Assembly: GCA_030248215.1 (NCBI GenBank)
Contig: JASANG010003960.1
Span: 1-64,000, forward strand
Reading direction: 5' to 3'
Length of the DNA: 64,000 nt
From: Enoplolaimus lenunculus
Lineage: Eukaryota; Nematoda; Enoplea; Enoplida; Thoracostomopsidae
The notes below the pieces were generated by a model that made no database searches, was not told the DNA's origin, and was given only the letters and a program-made list of their open reading frames with translations. Positions 12,779 to 25,175 of the stretch are shown here, one piece after another; the first letter of the stretch is position 1; the number at the start of each line of letters is the position of its first letter. Position numbers and translations under genes: made by a program.

Positions 12779-12943
12779 GGGCCCGTAGCCAAGGAGGGTG
12801 GCCAGAGGGGGCTCAGCCCGTCCCTTGAAAAATTATGGCCCCCCCTTAGAAAATTTTCACCCATGCTTCATGAGAAAACCCTTGAATGACTCTCGTGAAA
12901 AATTTGCAGTTTCACCTTGCGAGGTCAGCTGGCTACGAGGCTG
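12779..12943 (+). mobile_element. Family F TIR element
   Basis: GGGCCCGTAGCCAAGGAGGG at the left and TCAGCTGGCTACGAGGC at the right, with the CCTTGAATGAC core. Confidence 0.8.
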
Positions 12944-12949
12944 TGAAGA

Positions 12950-14380
12950 TGTTTTGCTCCAGTGATTGCTTTTTGCTTGCCAAACACTGTTTGCAAATAT
13001 GCTTAGAGTTCTATTTAATAGTTGAATTAGACTATAGTGATTTACTATTATTACCACAGGATTTTCTACTGGGAAGTGATAATTAATTCACGATATGGAT
13101 AAGTGTTGATTAATTCTGTGTTGAACATTTACGCTAGTCATTTCGCCAAGAGCGCAGTTAGAATTTCATTTCAAAACGAGATGAGTTCATCTAAATTTTT
13201 GGCTGAGCGAGCATAGTAAAACACAGAAATTTTTTGAGCTCTGCACGCTATTGTATAGCCTGTAAATGTGCGTTTTAGTTAGTTTTTACGCAAATTTTAA
13301 GGGAATATAGTTTTGCGGCTGTCTAGACTTCATAGATTACAAATATAATATGTATTTTAAATAAACTTATTCGGCAATTACTTCAATTTATATACATACA
13401 TACATACACATATATATAATATATTTATATATATTTATTTATTTATATGTATACATAAATATATATTATATATATTTGGCAGGTTTTAATTAAATTGCCA
13501 ATTTATGGTTGTCTAAGTTTCAAATACTATCATTAGCTATAATTGCAAAATATTGTTAGCCATGTTGAAAACAGAGTTGACTTTTGCGCGTTTTTGTCCA
13601 AATTTACGCTTATAAGCTTTGAAAAAGTCTTATCTAAGCTTAAGCTATTGTTTAGGCGTTTACCGAAGCCTAAACCTAATAATAACCTGAACTGTGTTGA
13701 ACAGGCAATATTTAGTTGTTATACCATTTCGTAGTGAAAACAGTTTCTAAATCAGACTTTATTCCGTTTATTTTTACAAGATTTGAGCGACAGCTGACTG
13801 AATGAAAAACTGTTTGAAGTGCAAAAAAAATTATTTCTGTCTGGAGTCAGGTTCAAATAAACACACAGACTACGAGGATAGACTGTTACTGTACACGGAA
13901 ACGCAGTTTTTATATTATGAATTGATGGCTAGTAAATACTGCTATAACAGGATTTCGAAGCTGTATTTTTGTTTACCATATTTCATTTTTAAACGCAACA
14001 ACTGTGTGAATAGCAGTTGAAATTGTGGGCAAATTGAATTGTTGTTTGTTCAGCGTAGTTTCTCGTTCAACACAGTGTTTAATGAGTCAGGTCTGAACCA
14101 GCTCAAGTAACCATGAGCTGTCTTAAAGGTGGCGAAAAATATTTTACTGTCACACAATTTTTGGTTATCGTCTCGAAAATTTTGGTCAAGGGTGTCGACG
14201 TTTTAGTAGGGTGGTACCCCGACTACCCTCCGTCATGGTCGCATTGTTATACTCTAAACAAGCGATGTCTGGTTACTAAAACCTAAATTTCGTACTAAGA
14301 TTTAGTGCTAAAATTGTGTTTGGCTTATCGTTGTTTACGCTGCTCGCGAGGTTTTGTCACTATTCACCATGAACAGTCTT
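12950..14380. other. Gene-free stretch with TA-rich microsatellite
   Basis: Nothing recognisable apart from a TATA/CATA microsatellite at about 13385-13482. The short reading frames at 13543-14020 look non-coding. Confidence 0.5.
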
Positions 14381-14384
14381 CAGC

Positions 14385-14580
14385 GCGACCAGCGCCGGAG
14401 CAGCCACCCCCCATACCCTCCATTTTGGGGGCTCCCTCCCCTAAAGCTGTCCCCACCCTAACGGTTGAAACAAAACCGCTTAAGTTTTAAAATATGTCTG
14501 GCTTCTCGCTCGCGAGTTTGATGGCTCCCAGCCTGGAATTTGTGGGGGGAACCTCGACCCATGCCTGCTCCGGCACTGAG
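14385..14580. repeat. Family G dispersed repeat
   Basis: GCGCCGGAGCAGCCACCCCC through GTCTGGCTTCTCGCTCGCGA to GCTCCGGCACTGAG. Other copies are at about 34022, 38968 and 61120. Confidence 0.7.
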
Positions 14581-14939
14581 TGCGACAATTACTTTGTGTT
14601 CCGATGATCAAGGTGTTTTTACCCGTAAAATATTAATAAAGCCAAGCGTGACTTTAGAAAACAATATATGGCTGATGCGTTGGTTTATCTGGCCTATTCA
14701 AGTAAAATAAGGCTACCTTTTACTAGTGTTTATTTCTAACGCACACAGCTAATGCATATATATTAAAGCTAATTGCGGTAATTCCGTCTGAGTATGACAT
14801 ATAATGAAAGCGAAGGAAAGTCTGAACAAGAAACGCTGAGATTTTAAGTAAAGAATAATCATTTTATGGATTTTATGAAGCTGTCTTGATAGCCATGTTT
14901 ATTACGAAGATGGAACGCTGTTTATTAGACAGGCACTAC

Positions 14940-15380
14940 GGTATTGACCGGAATAAGAGGGGGAGGGGTAATAAGAAGGGGTCCCCATTTTGAGTCCAAA
15001 TTAATTGGAGTTCGTATCCCTAATAAGAGTCCGTAAGCGGATAGAGTCCCTAAACCCTAATTAGAGTCCATAAATGTCAATTAACCCTAATTGTAGCACT
15101 TAAATGTCTCCAGGACCAAATAATTTGAGTTCGAAACTTTAAAGCGTACTTAAATTTTGAAAGTACATTTCTAGTATAACGTTGTGTTATCGCTCAAGCT
15201 ATTGACACAAGGCAAATATACGTTTAATTCAACGTATAATTGCAGTACCGTATATGTATCAGTACCGAAGGGCGGTGGAGCGTGGGTTAAAAACAATAAC
15301 AGTCCGTAACCGAATAACAAGGGGGTTCTCTCTGGAGAGGCCAAATAAATATCTTCCCCCTGTTATTCGGGTCACTACAG
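14940..15380. mobile_element. Family E TIR element, full length
   Basis: About 440 bases. The left end carries GACCGGAATAAGAGGGGGAG, the right end GTTATTCGGGTCACTACAG, with CCTAATAAGAGTCCGTAAGC inside. Confidence 0.85.
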
Positions 15381-15429
15381 CAAATGCTGTTGTCTAAGGC
15401 TGATTTAGGTTATTTGATTACAAGACTGA

Positions 15430-15722
15430 ATGATCATATTTACAACAAGAGTGTGCAACTGGTTACATTCTGTGTACAAACCAAAAGTTCGCAGCGAACG
15501 TTGCGTTTTTGTCGTACCACCCTTATTTAAGGGGAGAATTTAAATTTGCGCAATGGCCAAAATGTGCTTTGGTCATATTCTGAAAATTTCAGGTGTATCA
15601 TGATACCTCGACCGTCAGCCAAATATACAAAGGTACAACAAAAACGCAACTGCGTTTGCGCAGTCAAGTGCTTAGTGTACCATGGTACCCCTAAATACGG
15701 GAGGGTTGCTGCTATGCAACAG
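15430..15722. mobile_element. Family M TIR element
   Basis: AACAAGAGTGTGCAACTGGT, TGTACAAACC, GCGTTTTTGTCGTACCACCC and the inverse ACCATGGTACCCCTAAATAC, as in the copies near 55.6 and 57.4 kb. The right end is eroded. Confidence 0.65.
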
Positions 15723-16016
15723 GTCGGATACAAAATTTCAAAATATGAAATTTTTGAACGGTAAATTATTAATTTATCTTTTTAAATACTGAAAAAAGCC
15801 GGCTTGAGGATTGTTTTATTTTCGTTGATTGAAATTTTGATATTTGTTGATGTCGAGGTCTATCATATTGACGTTGGCGGAGCCAGTCACACGTATTTGA
15901 CATACCACTGCATATGAGCATGCAGAAATTACCGCAAATCGACACCAATAACAATGCTGCTCTCAAACTCAAAGAACAGTTGATATTTAAACAAAAACTA
16001 CCCGTAAATATTTCAG

Positions 16017-19000
16017 GAATCAAAAACGTTACAAAATTCGTTCGTAGCCTCTACTAATAACCCAACGCGTTACGGCGATCAAAAACTAACTCGCGACACG
16101 CGTGTTGCCCTACATTATTCGCTCGATCCGGCTCAACAACTCGAGTTGGTCCGCCGGAAACCATCAATGCTTCTTACGTCTCAGTCGTCGACATTCGACG
16201 ATAGTTACCGTACGTGTTGCCAGCCACCTCCCAGCCAATTGTGTAACCCATACGGCCTTCAACCGCTGCGCTCTAAACAAGCTCCCCGTCCACGGGTAAC
16301 GTATCGTAATTTTGGCCAAACCCGGCACAGTTCGACCGTCAGAACGCCATTTCCACCCTCGAAATCGCTTTCGGCTGGCTTCGAGCTGTTTCCATCTGAC
16401 ACCGGATCGATCCACTCATCGGTTACTCGAAGACCGCAAAGTGTCGCAAGCAAACGCTCGTCGACGTTCAGTAGTGAAATTTCGTGGGGCGCCGCTAATT
16501 CTACGCCAATGAAATCGTCGTTGCTTAGCGACTACGAGCAGACCACTGCGTCGTCGGGTATATTTAGTATGGGTAGTGAATGCTGTTTACCGGACGATCA
16601 AAATCAACAAGGTTAGGCATAGCTTTAACTAAAAAGCTTTCAGATTATCTTGACCACCCACGGAAGCGTATTGGGGGAAATCGACTCCTGCGAACATTTT
16701 CGCCGATTTGAAACAATTATCGATATCATAAAAACGAATTGTATGGTTACGATCATTTTTCTTCCACCCTCGGGAAATCTGACTGTCCCCACTGTTGATA
16801 ATTTCAGGTTGTGGACAGAACTCTAAGCCTAGTGGTCCTCTTGATCGCAGAACCATGAACACTTGTGTGGTTTGAAAATTAAGTATGGACACCAGTGGTG
16901 GAATTTTGGGTCGTAACTCAAATTATCGGCTGCCTGTTGTGCTGTTTAATTTATTTGTCTGAGGGGTCAATTTTAAAATTTCACACACAGCGCTAGAATA
17001 GCTTGTTGTTTGACAGTGTACATATTACGTTGGCTTTTAAGTCTGACACAAATTTTCAATATTTACAAACAAACGAAATACAAAAAATTGGTATAGAAAT
17101 AACATTTTCAACTTCCGTTTCAGATGACCAATCAAAACTTGCTGCTGCCGCAGCGTTACCAAACGAACAACCTTGCGCTGAGTTGAACCGAACGCGAGCA
17201 CAATTGTCGATGACCAAAACGAGCAGCTCGTATTGCTCATCAGGAAACCAATCAAAGTTCACCATGTCGCCGTCTCGAGAACAGGTGAAAACGAAACTGA
17301 ATCAAATGCGACAAGCGCTCAAACGGCTGGTATTGAGTCCACGAAGCGAGCCACAGCAGCATCGTTGGGTAACCACAGTTGTCGTCTGTAGAATTTCGAG
17401 GTTCATGTAAAAGATCAGGGGCGGAACGTTTTTCTGCGGGACTAGAATAGTGGAAGCATAAGCTATATGTGGGATTCACGTTATAACCGGGGCAGGCTAG
17501 TGTCATATGATATTTTGGGTATGTTACCTTAAGTATGCAGACATTTGAAAATATATCATATGATATTCGCTGACAATGCATCGAATATCATATGATGTTG
17601 AAGGACAAAAGGTGACCTACACATGATGATAGCAGACAGATACAACTTTTTGAATAAGATATGGGGTCTATTAGCAGACAAAATGGAACCCAATAGGATA
17701 ATATGAACAAAACGTATCCAAAGCTGCCCCGGTTACAACGTGAACCCCGCATTAGACTATTTTTTGCTTGGCTTATTCTTAGGCTTTTAGGAATATGCTT
17801 ATAATACTGTTCCGCCGCTGTTCTTTACATTGACCGAAAATTTTGCATCGCAAATGGTTCGTCTGAAGCTTACACTGTATTTTATAACTGAATAGGTTAA
17901 AAATATAGCGAGGTACACGTCACAAATTCAAATATTTTGATCCTTTGGCGTATTCATTATTTTGTCTTAAAATATCAAGAAATAAAATAAAAACGCAGTT
18001 TGAAAATTTATAGTTTCCGAAAACAAAAAGTATCTTAAGCTCACAAGAAGTAGAAATTCAGCAGATTTGAAGGTTTCAAAATAATTTTATGTTGGATTGG
18101 GCTGAAAAGTAGGCAGGATTTCATTTGGGCCAAGGCCGGGGCCAGTAAAATGCACTAAACTTCAAATTTTATGTACCTTTTGCGTAAGTATTGTAACCCT
18201 GGCCTTCGCTAAGTTACTTACGTTTTTGTGCTTTTTGTACCACCGTAACCGCGATCAATCGGGACCAAACTCTCACCAAAAACCGAAGCGAAGTAAGTAA
18301 ATCATAAAATAATAATTGTGTTTCTGTCCCGTCTCAATCCACTCAAAAATGCCAGTCGATATAGGTTCAAAAATCACATTGGTAGCAGCGTCAACAGCCA
18401 CGAATACCGGCGAACTGAAGGCATGTAAAAATGAATAATTTTATTTCAAATTCAAGAATAACATAGCTACAACAAAACCCCCAAACTCTCAACCAAATCT
18501 ACAACCTCGAATTTAAACAATTTTTATGATGCATTCTCTTGTTGTGAGCACTGCGCATATTACAGTATGTACTTTGGAGTACTATACCGTTTTTATCATA
18601 TCGTGTCACGCGACATTTTGTCGATACTCGCATGTTATGAAGTTAGTGTTAATGCATTTGTTATTTGCCATATCGCGTCACGCGACATTTTGCTGGTAAT
18701 GTAATATAATTTGCTGTACTCCGTTCGGAATCTGGCTAAGTTGTGTCACGGGAGATTGTTTTTCAGGTACCGTTCATGGTTCCATATGGCTCCAGCACCG
18801 GGACATCTGTAACAGAAATAGATATAACTGTATTACTTATAGCAAGAGTTAACTATGACTTGTTAAGTACGCTTATTCTCAAACCAATGGTGATACAGAG
18901 ACTGTTAGTACTGAGCTTGAATCTCAGGCCAAATGCTAACATTCTCTATTATAATTGTAGTCAACGCTACCCCCCGCATAATATATCAATCCTATATTTC

Positions 19001-20304
19001 AGCGAACCGTTTCTTCTTACCCACGGCGCAAATCATTTCCACTGGCATCGTCAGCGCCGTTGGTGTTACTGAAAAAATCCGCAACCACATCGGTCTTACG
19101 CCATTCCTTACGACGCAATACACCACCGTCGAAACAACAGGTTCTGTCGGCAAGTGAACGGTCCGGATTTACCGGTTCCGGCCACGAAACTACCACAACT
19201 CGACTGAAAACATCTGCGCGACTTCGAGTATCAGCAACGTTTCAAAAACTGCACGCAACTGGAGATGATTGCATCGACTTGATTTCTCGTGGAACAAGTT
19301 GTGACAATTTGTTCCAGGTTGAAATGGATCACAGAGAACCACAACAGCTCGTCTTGGATGAGAACACTGAGTCCGTAGCGAATGGCAAGTGGGTATCTGA
19401 TGAGGATAACAACGAAGGATTGACTTCGAAATCTGACCAAGCAATTGGCGATGAACGTTCATCAAGTTGTGAGGCGAGCAATAAAGTTGAACTGAACGAA
19501 CCGCAATGTCGACTCGTGTCGTTAGAAGGCTTAGATTTTGGTGTCACCGGCACAACGCTTGAGTGCAACCCGTCGCCAAATTGCACAAAATCATCAAAAC
19601 CGCTACGACTGCAATTGCAACGCAAACTACATCAGATGTGGACCAAACAAAGACGACAATCGTGTGCGCTTCCAAGCGGTGCAACGCAATTTTGCAGTGA
19701 AAATCAAAATAAGCTCAAACAATACGGCCAAACGAATCACGAACATTACGAAATCGTGGCGAAAACCAACAAACTCGGACGTAATCCTTTGAATGCGAGA
19801 AGTAATGGTTCAAATGCTGGAAAAACATCACAATTTGCGGCCAATTGTGCATCATGGATGTCTGATATTGAACAGTTGTTCAATCGATTGACCAGTGATC
19901 CTCGAAAAACTACTCAAACATCGACAGATAAACGAAACGGAAAAACGATGACGCGACTCTCGTTTGGAAGAATGACGTCAAACGGTGTGATTTGGCGAAA
20001 ACGAAACTCAGACGGGCTTGAGTATTTGATAGCTAGCGCACAAAGTCAAACTAACATAGCTAGTGAGTTATTGAACACGGTTTCAGGTGACGGTAAACGC
20101 TCAGCTAAGTGCAGCGAGCAAGCAAAAGAAATCGACCCAACAGAAATCAACCATGCTGATGCATTTTCCGTAGCAAATTTGACACAAAAATTAGCTCGAA
20201 ACGGCAGTGTTGCGTTCGACGAGAAAAGTTGCAGGAAAACGAGCAAAGAACTACGATTGAGACGATTCGTCAAACGGAATCATGGATATCAAGTATTGAT
20301 ATGA
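16017..20304 (+). CDS. 3' part of a Ser/Thr/Arg-rich protein of unknown function (3 exons seen)
   Basis: Three coding exons join in phase: 16017-16611, 17124-17368 and 19003-20304, ending in TGA. Acceptors are tatttcag, gtttcag and atttcag; donors are GTTAGG and GTAACC. They give about 713 residues open at the 5' end. No good in-frame ATG precedes the strongly coding part, so the true start is probably in an exon I could not find or outside the window. The product is polar and low in hydrophobic segments, with many Ser/Thr/Arg/Gln and basic-Ser motifs such as RRKPSM, KRSSTF, YPRRKSF and RLSFGRM that resemble basophilic kinase sites. Residues near exon 1's end (SDYEQTTASSGIFSMGSECC) and GLEYLIASAQSQTNIASELLN in exon 3 look conserved in style. 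It is probably an intracellular, largely disordered scaffold or tail region. I do not recognise it. Confidence 0.7.
17408..17841. mobile_element. Family A element interrupted by another TIR element
   Basis: Left half AAAAGATCAGGGGCGGAACG, right half ATGCTTATAATACTGTTCCG. The two halves are separated by the insertion at 17467-17752. It lies in intron 2 of the Ser-rich gene. Confidence 0.8.
17467..17752. mobile_element. Family S TIR element nested in family A
   Basis: Inverted ends of about 28 bases: GTGGGATTCACGTTATAACC at the left and GGTTACAACGTGAACCCCGC at the right. The interior has several ATCATATGATATT words. No other copy was noticed in the window. Confidence 0.75.
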
Positions 20305-20321
20305 CCACGAATTAAATTTTG

Positions 20322-20512
20322 GGCCAATGTTACTTTAAGGGGCGTCACAGTAAATTAAGCGACTTCCTAAGCCCAAGCGTTGCTAAAATATGTTCCAAAA
20401 CCTAAGCCGAAGCGTAAGCCTAAGGCTAAAACAAAAAATGTAATCTAGAATCTAAACCTACTCTTTTTTAGACCTACCAGAAACCTGGACGCCATTTAAA
20501 TTAACATGGGCC
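20322..20512. mobile_element. Family B element just 3' of the Ser-rich gene
   Basis: GGCCAATGTTACTTTAAGGG at the left, TTAACATGGGCC at the right, TTAGGC-type units inside. Perfect 8-base duplication AAATTTTG at 20314-20321 and 20513-20520. It begins 18 bases after the stop codon. Confidence 0.95.
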
Positions 20513-20962
20513 AAATTTTGTATAATTTATCTTTTGCAACAGTTTTATTGAATATATACGCAAAATTGTCAAATGTGGCAAATATATTCATGGCTCGGTT
20601 ACTGCATGACATTTATGACCCAGTAATAAACATTTCTACTCTGTACCGACATATGCAATAACGATCAGATACATGCAAGTATGGGAAATTGTTGTCTTTT
20701 AATTTTTAGCGATTTTGTTGCGAAGTAATATTCCGGACAATGATAGCCAGTGACGTTTCATGACCTAACAGGGCTTTGAAACGGATTCGTTTAGTAGACC
20801 CGATAACACCTGTGGGAACATTGTTCATATACATTTAGGTTTCACCGGTACGTTTGAACTGCAGGCCGTGAGGATGCGGGGTAACTGGTTTGCAATATAA
20901 TCCACACCTGAATATAGCAGTTTTGATGTCACCGTATTGCGTTCCGTCCGCTTCCGTAAAAG

Positions 20963-21142
20963 GGCCCATGTATAGAACACGGGTGGAACAGTAGTATAAG
21001 CATATTCCTGAGCCTAAGCCTAAGCGTAACGATGAGCCTATTCCTAAGCCTAAGCTTAAGCAAAAAAGTTAATCTAAAGCTTATACTGACTATATTTCAG
21101 CCCAGCCGGAAAACGATCCGGCCCTGTTCTATACATGGAACC
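20963..21142. mobile_element. Family A element (subtype with CCGG ends)
   Basis: GGCCCATGTATAGAACACGG at the left and GGCCCTGTTCTATACATGG at the right around CCTAAG units. Confidence 0.85.
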
Positions 21143-21322
21143 AGCAACCTTTAGGACCTCGAATATTTCTTGATAGGGCGCGTGTTGTTATGTGTATATA
21201 TTCGTTCACTACAACAGTCTATTATAAATAAACGAAATATGGTGCCAGCGTCTATCATTAGTTGCTAATAGGTCATTGTATAAACTGCAAAAATAGTAAA
21301 AGTTAGACCCTGAACTTTTGTA

Positions 21323-21688
21323 CTGTAGTGACCTCAATAAGACGGGGAACTGATATTTATTTGGATTCTCCAAAGGGTACCCTTCTGTTATTCGGTTACG
21401 GACTGTTATTTATTTTACCCCACGCTTCGCACCCTTCGTCACTGATATATATCCGGTCTTGCAGTTATCCGTTGAATTAAACGTTTATTTGAAGGTTATA
21501 GTTAGGAATGTACTTTCAAAACTTGAGTATGCTTTAAAGTTTCGAACTCAACAAGAGTTGGTCGTGAGTCAATTACACGTTAGAATTAGGGATAATTGAT
21601 ATTTTAGGGATACAGATTTCAATTGATTCGGACTCAAAATGGGGACCCCCTCTTATTACCCCCCTTTTATTCGAGTCACTTTAGTAGT
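21323..21688. mobile_element. Family E TIR element
   Basis: CTGTAGTGACCTCAATAAGA at the left, TTATTCGAGTCACTTTAG at the right, with TA on both sides. Reverse orientation relative to 14940. Confidence 0.85.
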
Positions 21689-21929
21689 TTGTTTCAAAAC
21701 TTATTACTAAAGTGGCAATAGCTACTACACATAGGTGAGAATACACCCACGGTAGTTTTGAACCAGTTACCGAATACTTCTGTGAGTAAATGGAACCAAA
21801 TATATAATATTTTCAACTATTTCAACTTTTACAAGTTTCCATCAATATAAAACGACCGAACGCTTGGTTGAAGCCGCCAGCAAAATTAACCTGAGCAAAG
21901 TGTTACTCTATAGCCTCAGTGGATGCAAA

Positions 21930-22089
21930 CCGGTAGCCAGCTTTACCTTACGATTGGAGGGTTGGAAAGTTTAGGAAGGGCAATACAAGGGTTTGTGATG
22001 ATTTAAAAGCAAGTTTATGAACGGTTCTGGTCGGGACAAAAGTTTTCCAGGGGAGCTCAGCCCACAAGTTCGCCTCTAGGTACGGACCA
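21930..22089 (-). mobile_element. Family F TIR element
   Basis: CCGGTAGCCAGCTTTACC at the left and CTCTAGGTACGGACC at the right, with ATACAAGGGTTTGTGATGA inside. Confidence 0.65.
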
Positions 22090-22242
22090 CGAGTGAATGA
22101 AGCGCATAAGAGATGGTTGAGTTCATTTATTTATTATGAGAGTAGCGGCAATTCTCGCCAGCGAAAAATGTCCACACTTAAAGCAACAACGAATTTGATT
22201 GTTCGTCTGCTACCAGTTCTACTACTGTAGGGAACAACGCTT

Positions 22243-22472
22243 GTTCTTAGGCTTAGGCTTAGGTTTAGGTTTAGGCTTAGGTTTAGGCTTAGGCTTAGGA
22301 TTAGGCTTAGGCTTAGGCTTAGGTTTAGGCTTTGGCGTAGGCTTAGGCTTAAGCTTAGGCTTAGGCTTTGGCTTAGGCTTAAACTTTGGCGTTGGCTTAG
22401 GCTTATGCTTAGGCTTTGGCGTAGGCTTACGCATGGGCAAAGGCTTAGGCTTTGGCTTAGGCTTAGGATTTA
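22243..22472. repeat. Degenerate TTAGGC array, about 230 bases
   Basis: Nearly uninterrupted TTAGGC hexamers with variants (GGTTTAGG, GGCTTTGGCG). No clear family A or B ends flank it, so it is a bare interstitial array or an element that lost its ends. The Leu-Gly-rich frames across it are not genes. Confidence 0.9.
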
Positions 22473-22829
22473 GGCGCATACATGGGCAACAAATCATTAT
22501 CCTACGATCAAGTATTCCGCTGCTCCATTGGTTTATATTTCGTACGTTAAATTCTACCAAAAAAACTCGTTATAAGTCTGATTTCCGTTACTGTGTTTCC
22601 ATAGTATTGCAGAAATAGTATGCAGACAATTGTCAGCTTCCAGACAACTTTCTGGCTCAGAGTGTCGGATCAAACTTTAGAGTTCCACAACTCGACCGGG
22701 ATAATCAGAATAGTTTTTTTTAAATTATGGGTCATCCACGTTATAACGTTTTACAATACAAATACATTTCAACTGAGAACTGTGAGTGTTGTTTAAGTTT
22801 AGCTTTGGGATGAACAAGGGTGTCGTCGC

Positions 22830-25141
22830 CTACTTAAAATGGGGGCCTCCAATTGTGGGTCGCTCGTCAGTCGCTGGCATGAATTTTTTAAACGCTTTCG
22901 CCCAGACACGAAACACACCTGAAGTCGCGTTCCGTGTTTCTGGTTTTTGTTCAATATGCAAAAACGACCCGGTCACTTGCGAGCGGCGTGGGACAGCTCC
23001 AGAAGCGCACGCTCTGGACACAGGGACTCCGTTTAGAATGCGGCCAAACGGATTTTTGGTAGCGGCAAGCTTACAACGCCTGTCGTGATATGGCGTCGGT
23101 ATGGGCCAATGCTGATAGCCGGCCGCGAGGCCTTCAGCGCGAAGAATTTGGCGAAATTGATTGACGGCGGACGAACGGTTGCGATAGATGCTGAAATATA
23201 TGAAAGCAACTACATTAAGTGTTAGGCGTTTTAATTTAAGACATTAACAGCCGTAAACAGTTCAGAAATTCATTTCTTAAACGGACAAAACAATAATGTT
23301 TTATATTTAAGAAATTACTATTGCCAACATATAAGACAAGTTTCTTTTTTCAAGAAATATTTGTCTTTCACTTAAGAATTAATTTTCCGATTTTACGTAT
23401 GTAAAAAAAGTTACTCCGTTTTATATTCTTAAAACGGTATATAAATAATCGAATTTCAAACATATTTCGGGTTGAGCTGAGGTTCTCACCCCAACCTAAG
23501 TTTACGTCTTGGATGTTTCTAAAGCCCTAATCACACGTGCAAGTTTTTGCTGCAAAAACTTGCACGTGCAACTTGCATGTGCAAGTTTGGTCACAAAGCA
23601 GATTTGAAGTTCTTGCAGCTGCAAATTATTCACATGGAATTGATGTGATTGAATTTAATTTGCACGTGTGAACGGCGTGGAAAATTGCTCGTATTTTTTG
23701 CACTGGCATTTTCATTGGCCAATTAGAAGACATGTCGCTGAGCGCCTATTGAATTAATTCAGACTTATTGAATTTATACAAGAAGTGTGAATTAATTCAA
23801 ATATCTATCTTGTTTGATATTTCGCAGCCAACGGCGAAAGTAATGGGACTAGTTTTAAATTTTTAAGCATTAAATATAGATTGCATCGCGATTAAAACTT
23901 TTTCAAGTCAAGAAATTTTGAGTACAACCTTCTTTGCGCATAAATGTTTCTTACAACTGAAACTTGCAGCTGCAAGTTTTTTGAAAAATTCATTCGAAGA
24001 AATTGCAGCTGCAAGTTATTCATGATTGATATATGCGAAGAATTAATTCGTAGGTATGAATAGTGTTGCAAATCGAGTTCATTTACCATCATTGGCTAAA
24101 CTAATAGATTATAGGTTATGTTTGATATTTATTGCAGTGATCTGCCAATTATTCACGTGAATTTATGTAAAGATTCAGAATGAAAGTTATGATTCTTTAC
24201 AAATACTTGCAGCTGCAAGTATTTCGTGCAAGTTGCAGCTGCAAGTTGTCGCAGCAAAAACTTTCACGTGTGAATAGGGCTTTAGGTTGTAATATTAGCG
24301 TATTGGATGAGTTTTAGTCTCCAATTTTAGAGTCGGTTTCCATGGAAAATCTCTGTGTTCTACTTCAGAAATATTTGTCTTATATTTCAGAAATATTTTT
24401 CTTGTGTGAAAAATTTTAGACCAATATTTCTGAAAAATCAAGACATATTTGTCTGGAGTCTGCATCAAGACATAATTGTCTTAGATTTCAGGCAATATTT
24501 CTTGAATACAAGACAATCTGTTTTGTGTGCGTAGCGGTTTCTGGAAGCGAGCGGCGGCATGCGTTTTAGTCTTAGACATTTAAAAGCGGCGATGGACAGC
24601 ATTCAAATAGCCAAAAATATAGCGCCACAGTTAGGCTTTCGCTATATATTTTGACCTGTTTCAATGCCCTTCATTGCCGTACGGTCCGCAGGGCGGCCCT
24701 ATCGCGACAAGTATAGCGTTGTCATACTTTGATCCAACACTGCCAGATGCACCAACGGACGCAAACATCATTATATCAGGACAAGTCTTGGAACTCATTC
24801 CGTGTAATTGAACGAATAAGCAAGTGTCTGCCTAAAACAAAAGTTTTTTCCATTTGTTCTTATATGAACTTGTATTTTGTTTAAATAAAACCTTTCATTA
24901 TAATAGACCTATGGAAATACTAACCTGGTCGGAACCCTGTGAAATATTGTGTCACATTATACACTGCAATAAACGGTGACTCAAATTTCTTTGGGAAGCG
25001 ACTGGAAAAACAGAAAACGAGATAGCAATATTTTTTGTGATTTATTTTGTCAGAGGACCGCCGCCTACCAAACCCCCGCACTGCGCGATCAGGCTAACCA
25101 AACCACAAATAATAATCAAATAATAATAATAATAATAATAA

Positions 25142-25175
<34 letters not shown>

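Noticed and set aside
15919-16060. Short plus-strand frame starting MSMQKLPQIDTNN that overlaps the first exon's acceptor
   Set aside because: It is out of frame with the exon at 16017, and a donor inside it would leave an intron far too short. Considered as a first exon and dropped.
22243-22472. True telomere or chromosome end
   Set aside because: TTAGGC arrays are short, occur in both orientations throughout the window and mostly lie inside TIR elements.
22199-22618. Gly-Leu and Lys-Pro repeat frames over the TTAGGC array
   Set aside because: Simple-sequence artefact.
22786-23088. 100-codon plus-strand frame
   Set aside because: It is antisense to the last exon of the secreted-protein gene, whose phase, acceptor and stop fit better.
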